Shown here: in pieces, positions 47,648 to 56,422 of the stretch
Position numbering within the stretch: the first letter of the stretch is position 1
How the letters are laid out: each line of letters opens with the position of its first letter
Assembly (NCBI RefSeq): GCF_007998985.1
Contig: NZ_CP041659.1
Coordinates: forward strand, 744,001 to 808,000
Length of the DNA stretch: 64,000 nt
Reading direction: 5' to 3'
DNA from: Sphingomonas xanthus
GTDB lineage: Bacteria; Pseudomonadota; Alphaproteobacteria; Sphingomonadales; Sphingomonadaceae
Translations under genes and position numbers: made by a program
The notes under the pieces: generated by a model
Seen by the model: only the letters and a program-made list of their open reading frames with translations
Told to the model about the DNA's origin: nothing
Database searches by the model: none

Positions 47648-48841
47648 TCAGCCCCAACCCTGATCGAGGAATTGGGTGGCGAAAGCGCAATGAAGCGCGA
47701 CCCCCTGGGGCAAGACCGCCTCGTCGACGATCATTGCCGGATTGTGCAAGGGCGCGCAGTGACCGCTTTCCTGCCCGACCGCGGCGACGCCGAGAAAGGC
47801 CATCGCGCCGGGCACCTTGCGCAGGACGTAGGAGAAATCCTCACCGCCCATGCTGGGAGAGGGCAAGTCGCGAAACGCGTCGCCGGCGATGGTCCGGACC
47901 AAGGCGACCGCGCGCGGATCGTTGAGGGTCGGCGGATAACCGGGCACGATCGAGATTTCGGCCTGGCAGCCGTGCGCCGCGGCGACATGGGTGCACACCC
48001 GGTCGAACGCGGCCCGCCCCCGCTCCCGGCCCTCGGCTGACAGGGCGCGCAGCGTCCCCTGCATCTCGACCGCGTCGGGCAGAACATTGTGCGCGCTTCC
48101 GGCATTGATGCAGGTGATCGACAGCACGATCGGGTCATGCACCGGGTTGCGCCGCGCAACCTCCGCCTGCAGTGCCAGGACAATCTCCGAGGCGGCGGGG
48201 ATGGGGTCGATCGCCTCGTGCGGCATGGCGGCATGACCACCCCTGCCGACAATCCGCGCCATCACTGTATCGGTCGACGCCAGCATCGCACCGGCGCGGC
48301 AGGCGACGGCGCCATGCGGCAGGGTCGGCCAGACATGGAGCGCGAAGGCGGCATCCGGCAGCGGGTTTCCTAGGAGTCCTTCCTCGATCATGACCCGGGC
48401 GCCGTGATGGCCCTCCTCGCCGGGCTGGAACATGAACAGGATTTGCCCAGTGATCTGATCCCGCCTGCCGCACAGCAGCCTCGCCGCCGACGCCAGCATC
48501 GCCGAATGGGTGTCATGGCCGCAGGCATGCATCCGTCCCGCGACCTTGCTTGCAAAATCGAGACCGGTTGCTTCGTGGATCGGAAGCGCGTCCATGTCAC
48601 CGCGCAGCAGGACCGTCCGGCCCGGCCTGGCACCCTCGAGGACGGCGACGAAACCGCTGCAACGGTCGGAATGGCGAAAGGTCAGCGGCAAGCCCGCCAA
48701 GGCGCGTTCAAGCTTGGCCCGAGTGCGCGGGCAGTCCAGTCCCAATTCCGGATCGCCGTGGATCGCCCGCCGCAGGTCCAGCAGTCCGGAAACCTCGGCT
48801 TTGGCACGCGACAGCCATGCGGCGGTTTCGGCGGAAAGCAT
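47648..48841 (-). CDS. M20 family metallo-amidohydrolase
   Basis: This 397-residue protein belongs to the M20D group of N-acyl amino-acid hydrolases (hippurate or N-acetyl-diaminopimelate type). The metal sites appear in GRMHACGHDTHSAML, PGEEGHHGARVMIEEG and GGEDFSYVL, and an R/GGHAAMPH dimer-lid motif is present. It has no signal peptide, so it acts in the cytosol. Substrate cannot be inferred from the sequence. It reads toward the OPT gene 70 bases downstream. Confidence 0.9.
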   Translation of the reverse strand: MLSAETAAWLSRAKAEVSGLLDLRRAIHGDPELGLDCPRTRAKLERALAGLPLTFRHSDRCSGFVAVLEGARPGRTVLLRGDMDALPIHEATGLDFASKVAGRMHACGHDTHSAMLASAARLLCGRRDQITGQILFMFQPGEEGHHGARVMIEEGLLGNPLPDAAFALHVWPTLPHGAVACRAGAMLASTDTVMARIVGRGGHAAMPHEAIDPIPAASEIVLALQAEVARRNPVHDPIVLSITCINAGSAHNVLPDAVEMQGTLRALSAEGRERGRAAFDRVCTHVAAAHGCQAEISIVPGYPPTLNDPRAVALVRTIAGDAFRDLPSPSMGGEDFSYVLRKVPGAMAFLGVAAVGQESGHCAPLHNPAMIVDEAVLPQGVALHCAFATQFLDQGWG

Positions 48842-48881
48842 GGGCCAGCCTAACGCCGGCTCCGCCCGGGCTCAACTTCGA

Positions 48882-49196
48882 TCAGTTGGCGAGAAGATCG
48901 CGATACCGGTCGACGCTGGTCAGCTGGTAGTCCTCCACGTCGCGGGCGGCATTGGCGGTGGCATTGGCCCGCTTCGTGCCCATCGCGGTGTCATAGGCGA
49001 CCAGCGCGGCGGTAAATGCCGCCGCCTCGCCCGAGCAGGCGGTCTTGACCGAGGCTTCATAGGCATCGACCGCGACCTTCGCCTTGAGCTGATTGGACTC
49101 GAAATTCTTCAGGCAGCTTGCATAGGCCTTGCGCGGGGCATCGATCGATCCCGGGTTCGGCGCAGCGAGCGCCAGCGCAACATAGAGCGTAAACAT
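48882..49196 (-). CDS. Small exported hypothetical protein
   Basis: The 104-residue product begins with a short signal-like segment (MFTLYVALALAAPN) and is otherwise helical with two cysteines (Cys28 and Cys54). No family is recognised. ATG 49196 is chosen because GGAGGGGACGGGG is immediately upstream; an earlier ATG at 49235 lies in the intergenic gap. It lies between the M20 gene and the NTF2-like gene in the same direction. Confidence 0.55.
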   Translation of the reverse strand: MFTLYVALALAAPNPGSIDAPRKAYASCLKNFESNQLKAKVAVDAYEASVKTACSGEAAAFTAALVAYDTAMGTKRANATANAARDVEDYQLTSVDRYRDLLAN

Positions 49197-49258
49197 CCCC
49201 GTCCCCTCCACGGACATATTAACGACGTGGAGCATGACTCATTCTACCGTAAAATCAA

Positions 49259-49657
49259 TCAATCGATTGTGACCCCGGGCGGGACCGGGGAACTGTGACG
49301 CCGGATCACCTGCCACGATCCTCCGCCGCGCACCCAAACATCGGTCAGCAGCACGCGTTCGTCGATCACCTGGCCGAGGTAGCGAACCTGCCACTGGGCA
49401 TCGACTGTGGCGACGATCACCTGGTCCAGCTGGACGCATTCGGTGACGCGCACGTCGAGGCTGGCGATGTCCATCCGTTTCAGCGCTTCGATCCACTGTT
49501 CGAGGTCGACGGCGACCGAGCCGGTCGAGCGAATGCCGACCAGCTTGAATTGCGGGTGGATGAGTTGGCGAAGCGCAGCTTCGTCCTTGGCGATCAGTGC
49601 CGCCCGCCAGTCGCGTTCAAGGTCACGCACATCGGTGCAAGGTGCGTCAGCGACCAC
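49259..49657 (-). CDS. NTF2-like / DUF4440 protein
   Basis: The 132-residue protein shows the SnoaL/DUF4440 cone fold pattern: a first helix [21 protein letters not shown], then the [20 protein letters not shown] region and C-terminal strands ([19 protein letters not shown]). Such domains are often small ketosteroid-isomerase-like enzymes or binding domains. No catalytic assignment is possible. The start overlaps the HerA-like gene end by 11 bases. Confidence 0.75.
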   Translation of the reverse strand: MVADAPCTDVRDLERDWRAALIAKDEAALRQLIHPQFKLVGIRSTGSVAVDLEQWIEALKRMDIASLDVRVTECVQLDQVIVATVDAQWQVRYLGQVIDERVLLTDVWVRGGGSWQVIRRHSSPVPPGVTID

Positions 49658-51287
49658 GCTTCAGTCCTCCGAAAATGCCGCGCAGCAGGGAATTGCCGAT
49701 CTGGCGACCGACCGAGGAGGCGATTGACCGTCCCGCCGACTGGATCATCTTGTCGGCCATTGTCGGCTTCGCCGCCTCGCGAGCGCGTCGCGCTTCTTCT
49801 CGTTCCAGCTCCTTGCGGCGGCGTTCTTCCTCGCGCATCTGCTGGATCCGAAGCCGCTCCTCGACGGCCTTTGCACGCGCCTCTTCTTTCGCGGCCAGCG
49901 CGTCCTGCTTGGCCTGGAGTGCGGCTGCCTTTTGCGCCTCGCTTTTCGCCGCGACGGCCGCGGCGGCGGCGGCAGCCTCATCACTCTTGGCTTTTAAGAT
50001 TTCCTCCGCGCTTTCGCGGTCGAGCAGCAGGTCATATTTGGCGCCAATCGCGTCCGTCTGCACGAGGATCGCGCGTTCCTGGGCGGTGAGTGGGCCAACC
50101 CGCGATCTCGGCGGCTTGATCAACGTGCGCTCGACCGGCGAGGGGGAGCCATCGGGCTGGAGTAGCGAGACCAGCGCCTCGCCGACTTTCAGCTCGGTAA
50201 TCGCTGCGGTGACATCGACGTCGGGGTTGGGCCGGAAAGTCTCGGCCGCCGCCTTTACCGCCGCCTGGTCGCGCGGGGTGAAAGCGCGCAGCGCATGCTG
50301 CACCCGGTTGCCCAGCTGGCCCGCGACATCGTCGGGAATGTCGATCGGGTTCTGGGTGATGAAAAAAACGCCAACGCCTTTCGATCGGATCAGGCGGACG
50401 ACCTGTTCTACCTTATCCTGCAAGGCGGGCGGCGCGTCGTCGAACAGCAAATGAGCTTCGTCGAAGAAGAAGGCCAGCTTGGGCTTGTCGCTGTCGCCAA
50501 CCTCGGGGAGGACTTCGAACAGTTCCGACAGGAGCCAGAGCAGGAAGGTCGAATAGAGCCGCGGAGAGGCCATCAGCTTGTCGGCGGCGAGGATGTTGAT
50601 GATCCCCTGGCCGTTTTCGTCGATCTTTAGGAAATCTTCTAGATCGAGTGCCGGTTCGCCGAAGAAATGGTCTCCGCCCTGGGCGCGCAACTGGAGCAGC
50701 GAGCGCTGGATCGCACCGACCGACGGTTTGGACACATTGCCATATTCAAGCGTCAGCTCGTCGGCCCGCTCACCGATATGGACAAGCATCGCCTGCAGAT
50801 CGTCGAGATCGAGGAGCATCAGCCCCTCCTTGTCGGCGACATGGAAGGCGATGGTAAGCACGCCCTCCTGCACCTCGTTGAGGTTCATCAGCCGGGCGAG
50901 CAAAAGGGGCCCCATCTCGCTAACGGTCGTGCGGACAGGATGGCCTTGTTCGGCGAACAGGTCCCAGAACTGGACCGGGAAACCGGCATAGGCCCAGTCC
51001 TGATAGCCGATCTCGGCAGCACGGGCGGTGAAGGCCTCGTGTGGCTTGGCGGTAGCCGCGCCGGGCATTGCGAGACCGGCCAGGTCACCTTTCACGTCGG
51101 CGACGAATGTCGGGACACCTACGTTCGACAGTCCTTCGACTATGCCCTGCAGGGTGACGGTCTTGCCGGTCCCAGTCGCGCCGGCGATCAGGCCGTGCCG
51201 GTTGGCTCGCTTGAGCTCAAGCCGCTGCGGCCTTGCACCGCCTTTGGCGGCGCCGACAAAGATGCTGCTCGTCGCCTGACTGGCCAT
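49647..51287 (-). CDS. HerA-like ATPase (DUF853)
   Basis: This 546-residue P-loop ATPase has Walker [11 protein letters not shown] (residues 36-45), the Walker B-like [14 protein letters not shown] and the [13 protein letters not shown] sensor stretch. It resembles DUF853 HerA/FtsK-type helicases. From about residue 415 the protein is a long Ala/Glu/Arg-rich coiled coil ([20 protein letters not shown] and [20 protein letters not shown]), ending [14 protein letters not shown]. No NurA nuclease gene is adjacent. The role is unknown; DNA processing or a membrane-linked ATPase are possibilities. Confidence 0.85.
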   Translation of the reverse strand: MASQATSSIFVGAAKGGARPQRLELKRANRHGLIAGATGTGKTVTLQGIVEGLSNVGVPTFVADVKGDLAGLAMPGAATAKPHEAFTARAAEIGYQDWAYAGFPVQFWDLFAEQGHPVRTTVSEMGPLLLARLMNLNEVQEGVLTIAFHVADKEGLMLLDLDDLQAMLVHIGERADELTLEYGNVSKPSVGAIQRSLLQLRAQGGDHFFGEPALDLEDFLKIDENGQGIINILAADKLMASPRLYSTFLLWLLSELFEVLPEVGDSDKPKLAFFFDEAHLLFDDAPPALQDKVEQVVRLIRSKGVGVFFITQNPIDIPDDVAGQLGNRVQHALRAFTPRDQAAVKAAAETFRPNPDVDVTAAITELKVGEALVSLLQPDGSPSPVERTLIKPPRSRVGPLTAQERAILVQTDAIGAKYDLLLDRESAEEILKAKSDEAAAAAAAVAAKSEAQKAAALQAKQDALAAKEEARAKAVEERLRIQQMREEERRRKELEREEARRAREAAKPTMADKMIQSAGRSIASSVGRQIGNSLLRGIFGGLKRGR

Positions 51288-51297
51288 CGATCGCTTT

Positions 51298-51342
51298 CCA
51301 CTCCCTCGGCAATAGGCCTGAAAGCCTAGGCCGAAGGAGTGG
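51298..51342 (-). other. Intercistronic hairpin between degP-like and HerA-like genes
   Basis: Imperfect 13-bp arms CCACTCCCTCGGC (51298-51310) and GCCGAAGGAGTGG (51330-51342) enclose an inner 5-bp stem, TAGGC (51313-51317) with GCCTA (51324-51328). On the minus strand no T-run follows, so a classical terminator is unlikely; RNA stability control or attenuation is possible. Confidence 0.55.
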
Positions 51343-51356
51343 GAGCAACAAGCGGT

Positions 51357-52910
51357 TTAGCGGGTGGCGATATCGACCCCGACGAAGGCCTCGGGAGCCT
51401 GTCCGCGCTTGACCAGCAGAAGCACGCTGGTGCGGCCGGCGCGACGCGCGGCTTCGACAGCGGCCAGCACCTGCGCCGGTGCAGTGACCGGCTGCCGGTT
51501 GACCGACATGATCACGTCCCCGCGCCGAAGGCCTTTCTGGGCGGCGTCGCTGCTCGCCTCAATTGAGGTGATCACGACCCCGCGAACATCCGTCGGCAGG
51601 TTGAGCGCGCGAATGATCTGCGGGTTGAGCGGCTGCATCGAAAGGCCGAGTGCGGTCCCGGGCGCGACCGGCGCTTCCTCGCCCAGTGCCTGGTCCTGGT
51701 CGGTCACCGCACCCGATTGGCGGGCCAATTCTTCCTCGGTCGGGCGCTGGCCGACCTGCACTTGCAGGATCCGGCGGCGGCCGTCGCGGATAACCTCGAT
51801 CGGCACGCGACTGCCAACGGTGGTGTTGGCAATGATGTAGCTTGCGGTCTCGTCCGGCGTCACGTCTTGGCCGTTGACCTTCACGATCACGTCGCCCTGC
51901 TGCATGCCGGCGCGTGCAGCCGGGCCGCCGGGAACGACCGACCGGACAAGTTCGCCCCGCTCCTTGGGAAGGCCAAGGCTGGCGGCGATGCTTTCTTCAA
52001 GTGGCTGGAGGCCGACACCAAGATAGCCGCGCTCCGGACGCTGGCCGCGGCGCAGCGCGTCGATCACCGGCTTGGCCGCTTCGGCGGGGATGGCCAGGCC
52101 GATGCCGACGCTTGCGCCGGTCGGGCTGATCAGGGCCGAGTTCACGCCGATCACATTGCCGGCCATGTCGAACATCGGACCGCCCGAATTGCCCATGTTG
52201 ATGCTGGCATCGGTCTGGATGTAGCGGTCGTAGGCACCGGCGCCCGTGATCCCGCGATGAAGGGCGGAGATGATGCCGGCAGTAACCGTTCCGCCGAGCC
52301 CGTAGGGATTGCCGATCGCGACGATCCAGTCGCCGACGCGCGCACGGTTCGAATCGCCCCAGTTGACGTAGGGCAGGTTCGACCCCTCGATCTTCAGCAG
52401 GGCAAGGTCGGAAGCGCTGTCGCGACCGATCACCCGGGCCGGATATTCCTTGCGGTCGGACAGGGTGATGGTGATGCTGTCGACCGTGCCCTGGCCGTTC
52501 GCACCCTGAATCAGGTGATTGTTGGTGACGATGTAGCCGTCAGGCGAGATGATGAAGCCCGAGCCGAGCGAACCGGTTTCGCGCGTCTGGGGCGTTTCCT
52601 GCCCCTGGCCCTGGCCTTGCGGCGCCTGTCCGCCGAAGCGGCGGAAAAATTCCTCGAACGGGTCGACCTGGCGCCGTACCGGGACCCGCTGCTTGGTCGA
52701 AATATTGACCACTGCAGGCGCGAGCCGCGCGGCCAGGTCAGAAAAAGAGGACGGCGCGCCGGCCCGCGGGACCATTGCGGACGGCGCGTTTTGCGCCACT
52801 TGCGCACCGGCCTGGCCGGTCGCGACGGAAAATGCCGTACCTCCGAGTAGCAGGGCCATTGCGACCCCATAGGCATAACGCACGGGTCGAAACTCCTTCG
52901 TCGAACTCAT
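51357..52910 (-). CDS. DegP/MucD-type periplasmic serine protease
   Basis: This HtrA-family protease-chaperone degrades or holds misfolded envelope proteins. After a signal segment the 517-residue protein has a trypsin-like domain with catalytic triad His132 (TNNHLI), Asp168 (DSASDLALLK) and Ser242 (GNSGGP). Two PDZ domains follow, marked by RGYLGVGLQPLEES and RGVVITSIEASSDAAQKGLR. ATG 52910 has AAGGATTGGGA upstream. It follows hflK-hflC in the same direction, a common proteobacterial arrangement. Confidence 0.92.
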   Translation of the reverse strand: MSSTKEFRPVRYAYGVAMALLLGGTAFSVATGQAGAQVAQNAPSAMVPRAGAPSSFSDLAARLAPAVVNISTKQRVPVRRQVDPFEEFFRRFGGQAPQGQGQGQETPQTRETGSLGSGFIISPDGYIVTNNHLIQGANGQGTVDSITITLSDRKEYPARVIGRDSASDLALLKIEGSNLPYVNWGDSNRARVGDWIVAIGNPYGLGGTVTAGIISALHRGITGAGAYDRYIQTDASINMGNSGGPMFDMAGNVIGVNSALISPTGASVGIGLAIPAEAAKPVIDALRRGQRPERGYLGVGLQPLEESIAASLGLPKERGELVRSVVPGGPAARAGMQQGDVIVKVNGQDVTPDETASYIIANTTVGSRVPIEVIRDGRRRILQVQVGQRPTEEELARQSGAVTDQDQALGEEAPVAPGTALGLSMQPLNPQIIRALNLPTDVRGVVITSIEASSDAAQKGLRRGDVIMSVNRQPVTAPAQVLAAVEAARRAGRTSVLLLVKRGQAPEAFVGVDIATR

Positions 52911-52992
52911 TCCCAATCCTTCGCTTGGCATTCGCGGGTTGCTTGCCCACGCTAGGTCAAGCGCATGAACGCGAATTGAACGCTTGTGGCTC

Positions 52993-53850
52993 CTATCGTC
53001 CAGTGAATTCCTTCAAATATTCATTGGTCGGCGACAGGATGATGTTGGTCTCAGCAGGCTTCGTCTGGCCATCGCCCAGGAAGGTCGTCTGGTAGGACTG
53101 CATGGCGCGATAAAAGTCGTAGAACTGCGGATCCTTGCCGAACGCCGCGGCATAGGTCTGCGCCGCCTCGGCATCTGCCTCCGCGCGGATGATCTGCGCC
53201 CGCTTTGCTCCCTCGGCACGGATCGACCGCGCTTCCTGGCGACGCGCGGTCATCATCCGGGCATAGGCCGACTGCAGCGGCGTTCCGTCCGGAAGGTCGG
53301 CCTTCTTGATCCGCACGTCGACGATCTCGACGCCATATTGGCGGGCGACGCGGCCGAGCCCCGCCTTGATATTCTCCATCGCGCCTTCGCGTTCGGGGGA
53401 AAGCAGCGAGGCGAAGGGCCGCTTGCCCAGCTCGTTGCGAAGCTGGGAGCCGAGGATCGGGCGAAGCGCCAGTTCCACCCGGTCGACCGAGGTCGCGGCG
53501 ATATACATACGTAGCGGGTCGACGACGCGGTAACGGGCGAAAGCATCGACCTCCAGCCGCAACTGGTCGGTCGACAGCACCTGCTGCCGTTCCATGTCGA
53601 TGTCGCGCACGCGCTTGTCGATCCACACGATATTTTCGGCGAATGGAATGCGCACCGCGAGCCCGGCGCCGGGTCCACCGAATCTGTCGCCTTCCTTATA
53701 GCGGTTGATGATCCGTACCGGCTTGCCGAAGCGGGCGACCACGCCCTGCTGCGTTTCCGGCACGATCGATACGGTCGTGAAGCTGACCAGAAGCAGCACG
53801 AAGCCGATCACCGCCGCGGCGACGGGATGATTGCGAACGATTGCGATCAT
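52993..53850 (-). CDS. hflC: Protease modulator HflC
   Basis: HflC is a membrane-anchored SPFH-domain protein that, with HflK, forms a cage around FtsH and modulates it. The 285-residue protein has an N-terminal membrane helix (PVAAAVIGFVLLLVSFTTV) and the SPFH sequence ETQQGVVARFGKPVR. It also has the C-terminal EEAASIRAEGAK-like helix common to the family. The start overlaps the hflK stop (ATGA). Confidence 0.95.
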   Translation of the reverse strand: MIAIVRNHPVAAAVIGFVLLLVSFTTVSIVPETQQGVVARFGKPVRIINRYKEGDRFGGPGAGLAVRIPFAENIVWIDKRVRDIDMERQQVLSTDQLRLEVDAFARYRVVDPLRMYIAATSVDRVELALRPILGSQLRNELGKRPFASLLSPEREGAMENIKAGLGRVARQYGVEIVDVRIKKADLPDGTPLQSAYARMMTARRQEARSIRAEGAKRAQIIRAEADAEAAQTYAAAFGKDPQFYDFYRAMQSYQTTFLGDGQTKPAETNIILSPTNEYLKEFTGR

Positions 53851-54926
53851 TGGGCCGCTCCTTCGCGCGGAGCGCTTTTGCGCAGCTCGTTAAGCGGCAA
53901 ATATGGCGTGACGCCGGGCATCTCGACGATCGTCTTGTCGACGCCCTGGAGGACGCGCTCCATCGTTTCATAATACATGCGGCGCTTGGTCACCTCCGGT
54001 GCAAGCCGATATTGTTCATAGACCTTGTCGAACGCGGTCGCTTCGCCCTGGGCCTTCTGACTGAGCTGCTGGGCGTAGGCGTTCGCATCGTTGATATAGC
54101 TTTGCGCATCCTGCTGGGCGGCGGTAACGTCCTTGAAGGCGTCGTTGACCGCTGCCGGCGGGTCGGCCTGCTTGATCGCCACGCCCTGGATCACCACGCC
54201 GGCGCGATAGCTGTCGAGCGTCTGCTGCATTTCCTCGGCGACGCGGGCTTCGATGTCGCCGCGCTTGTTGCCGATCGCGTCCTGCAGGCTGACCTGGCCA
54301 ACGATCATCCGCATCGAACTTTCGGCTACTTGGCGGATCGTGTCCTCGGGAGTCGCCAGCTCGAACAGATATTGTTCGGGATCGCGGATGTTCCAGCGCA
54401 CTTGGTAGGCGATGTCGATGATATTCTGGTCGCCCGTCAGCATCAGCGTTTCTTCGGCGGCCGAACCGAGGTCGATCGGACGAATTTCCTCGACATTGAC
54501 CTTCTGCACCCGGTCGATCGGCGACGGTAGAGTCAGGCCGATGCCGGGGGACAGCGTATGGCTGTAGCGACCGAAACGGGTGACCACCCCGCGCTCTTCG
54601 GGCGCGATGCGGTGCATGGTGGTGAACAAAAGCCACAGCGTGGCGATGCCGATGATCGCCCAAGCATAAAGCGAACGGTCCGGGACGCCGCCAAAATTGA
54701 ATCCGCCCCCGCCGCCACCAATCCGGCCGCGGCTGCGCTTCAAAAATTCGTCGAGCGAATTGACCTGTGGCCGCGGACCTTTGCGCGGCGTGCCGCCCCA
54801 GGGGCCCGAGGGCTCATTGCCCGGAGGCGGCTCGTCGCCGCCCGACCCCGGCGGCGCGCCCCAAGGTCCCTTGTTGTCACTGAAGAAGGCGCGTCCTCGT
54901 GCTGCCCACCCGGAGAATATCGTCAT
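53847..54926 (-). CDS. hflK: Protease modulator HflK
   Basis: HflK is the larger SPFH partner of HflC. The 359-residue protein has a Gly/Pro-rich N terminus (GAPPGSGGDEPPPG), a membrane helix near residues 55-72 (AWAIIGIATLWLLFTTMHR) and the SPFH domain beginning PEERGVVTRFGRY. A longer ATG at 54998 was rejected because it adds sequence opposite the mrp start. The start is 70 bases from the mrp ATG on the other strand. Confidence 0.94.
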   Translation of the reverse strand: MTIFSGWAARGRAFFSDNKGPWGAPPGSGGDEPPPGNEPSGPWGGTPRKGPRPQVNSLDEFLKRSRGRIGGGGGGFNFGGVPDRSLYAWAIIGIATLWLLFTTMHRIAPEERGVVTRFGRYSHTLSPGIGLTLPSPIDRVQKVNVEEIRPIDLGSAAEETLMLTGDQNIIDIAYQVRWNIRDPEQYLFELATPEDTIRQVAESSMRMIVGQVSLQDAIGNKRGDIEARVAEEMQQTLDSYRAGVVIQGVAIKQADPPAAVNDAFKDVTAAQQDAQSYINDANAYAQQLSQKAQGEATAFDKVYEQYRLAPEVTKRRMYYETMERVLQGVDKTIVEMPGVTPYLPLNELRKSAPREGAAQ

Positions 54927-54996
54927 GCTCCCATAATAGGTGCGGTTTTGCCGAATAACAGTGCCGCCCGTCGAAAAGCCGACTAATGGGCGGGCC

Positions 54997-55956
54997 ATGA
55001 CGATGAAGGACCTTCCGCCCGCTCTTGCCGATCACCCCGACGCGGCGCGAATCCGCAGCTGGTCAGTAAGGGGCGGCATCGCAACGATCGTGGCCGACGC
55101 AAGCGGGATGACCTCGGCCGAGCGCGACGCGCTGGAAGCCGCTTTCAGGGCCGCGGCAACGGCCGGCGACGTCAGCGAAGTGCGAATTGCCATGACCGCG
55201 GCCAAGACTCGCCAGACGCTGATCGCGATCGGGTCCGGCAAAGGCGGGGTCGGCAAGTCGACGATGACGGCCAACCTGGCCATCGCACTGGCGCGGATGG
55301 GCAAGCGGGTCGGAATCATCGACGCCGATATATATGGCCCCTCCCAGCCCACCTTGCTTGGCACGACCGAAAAGCCCGTCGCCGAAAATGACAAGCTGGT
55401 TCCGGTCGAGGCGAAGGGGGTGAAGCTGCTGTCGGTCGGCCAGCTAGTTTCCGCGGGAACGGCACTGGCTTGGCGCGGTCCGATGGCGTCGGGAGCGCTC
55501 AACCAGCTCGTCGAGGGGCAATGGGGCGACGCGGAGATCGTCCTCGTCGACCTCCCGCCCGGAACGGGGGACGTGCAGCTGTCCTTGATCCAGAAAGCCC
55601 GCCCGGCAGGCGCGGTCATCGTGTCGACGCCGCAAGATCTCTCGTTGATCGACGCAACGCGGGCCATCGACCTGTTCGGTAAGACCAGCGTTCCGCTGCT
55701 CGGCCTCATCGAGAACATGGCCGGTTATCAATGCCCGCATTGCGGCGAAAGCAGCGACCCCTTCGGCAGCGGCGGGGCAGAAGCTTCGGCCGCCGCCGCG
55801 GGAATCCCGTTCCTTGGCCGCCTGCCGCTGTCGGCCAGCCTTCGGGAGGCATCGGACGCGGGCCAACCGCCGGCTGCGGGTGACGGCCCCGCGGCGGAGG
55901 CCTTCGCCGCCCTCGCCCGCCGAATCCTTCAGCAATTGGAGAAAGTCGGCGGCTGA
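54997..55956 (+). CDS. mrp: Mrp/NBP35-family ATPase iron-sulfur carrier
   Basis: Mrp proteins are P-loop ATPases that carry or transfer iron-sulfur clusters. The 319-residue protein has an N-terminal MIP18-like domain (residues 1-70), then the deviant Walker A GKGGVGKS (81-88), IDADIYGPSQP, and a CPHC cluster-binding pair in GYQCPHCGESSDPFG. ATG 54997 is the first start after the hflK divergent region; ATG 55003 is possible. It is read away from hflK and 30 bases before the CoA-binding gene. Confidence 0.93.
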   Translation: MTMKDLPPALADHPDAARIRSWSVRGGIATIVADASGMTSAERDALEAAFRAAATAGDVSEVRIAMTAAKTRQTLIAIGSGKGGVGKSTMTANLAIALARMGKRVGIIDADIYGPSQPTLLGTTEKPVAENDKLVPVEAKGVKLLSVGQLVSAGTALAWRGPMASGALNQLVEGQWGDAEIVLVDLPPGTGDVQLSLIQKARPAGAVIVSTPQDLSLIDATRAIDLFGKTSVPLLGLIENMAGYQCPHCGESSDPFGSGGAEASAAAAGIPFLGRLPLSASLREASDAGQPPAAGDGPAAEAFAALARRILQQLEKVGG

Positions 55957-55986
55957 AGCATTGGAGCGGGAACGAGGAGGAACGCG

Positions 55987-56421
55987 ATGCCCCTAACCCG
56001 CCCCGAAGAGATTGCCGAGCTGCTGAAAAGCGTACGGACCATTGCCATGGTCGGTGCCTCCGACCGGCCAGAACGGGCCAGCAACGGCGTGATGAAGTTC
56101 CTGCAGGCCCATGGCTACCGGGTCATCCCGGTGAACCCGAACATCACCGGCGAACATGTCCACGGCGAATATGTGTGGCGCGAACTTTCGCAAATCGGAG
56201 AGCCTATCGACATGGTCGACATCTTTCGGCGCAGCGACGCGGTCGGCCCGATCGTCGACCAGGCGATCGCCATCGGCGCCAAGGCAGTCTGGATGCAGCT
56301 GGGCGTCATCAACGAGGGAGCGGCGGCAAAGGCCGAGGCGGCGGGTCTCAAGGTCGTGATGGACCATTGCCCCAAGATCGAGATTGGGCGGCTCGGGCTG
56401 GCGCCGGTCGCGACGGACTAG
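55987..56421 (+). CDS. CoA-binding domain protein (YccU type)
   Basis: The 144-residue protein is a Rossmann-like CoA-binding domain with TIAMVGASDRPERASNGVM near residue 18, VIPVNPNITGEHVHGEYV and AVWMQLGVINEGAAAKAEAAG. The small stand-alone family includes YccU of E. coli. No acyl-CoA synthetase domain is present, so it may sense or bind acyl-CoA. An AGGAGGAACG ribosome site precedes the ATG. Confidence 0.88.
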   Translation: MPLTRPEEIAELLKSVRTIAMVGASDRPERASNGVMKFLQAHGYRVIPVNPNITGEHVHGEYVWRELSQIGEPIDMVDIFRRSDAVGPIVDQAIAIGAKAVWMQLGVINEGAAAKAEAAGLKVVMDHCPKIEIGRLGLAPVATD

Positions 56422-56422
56422 C

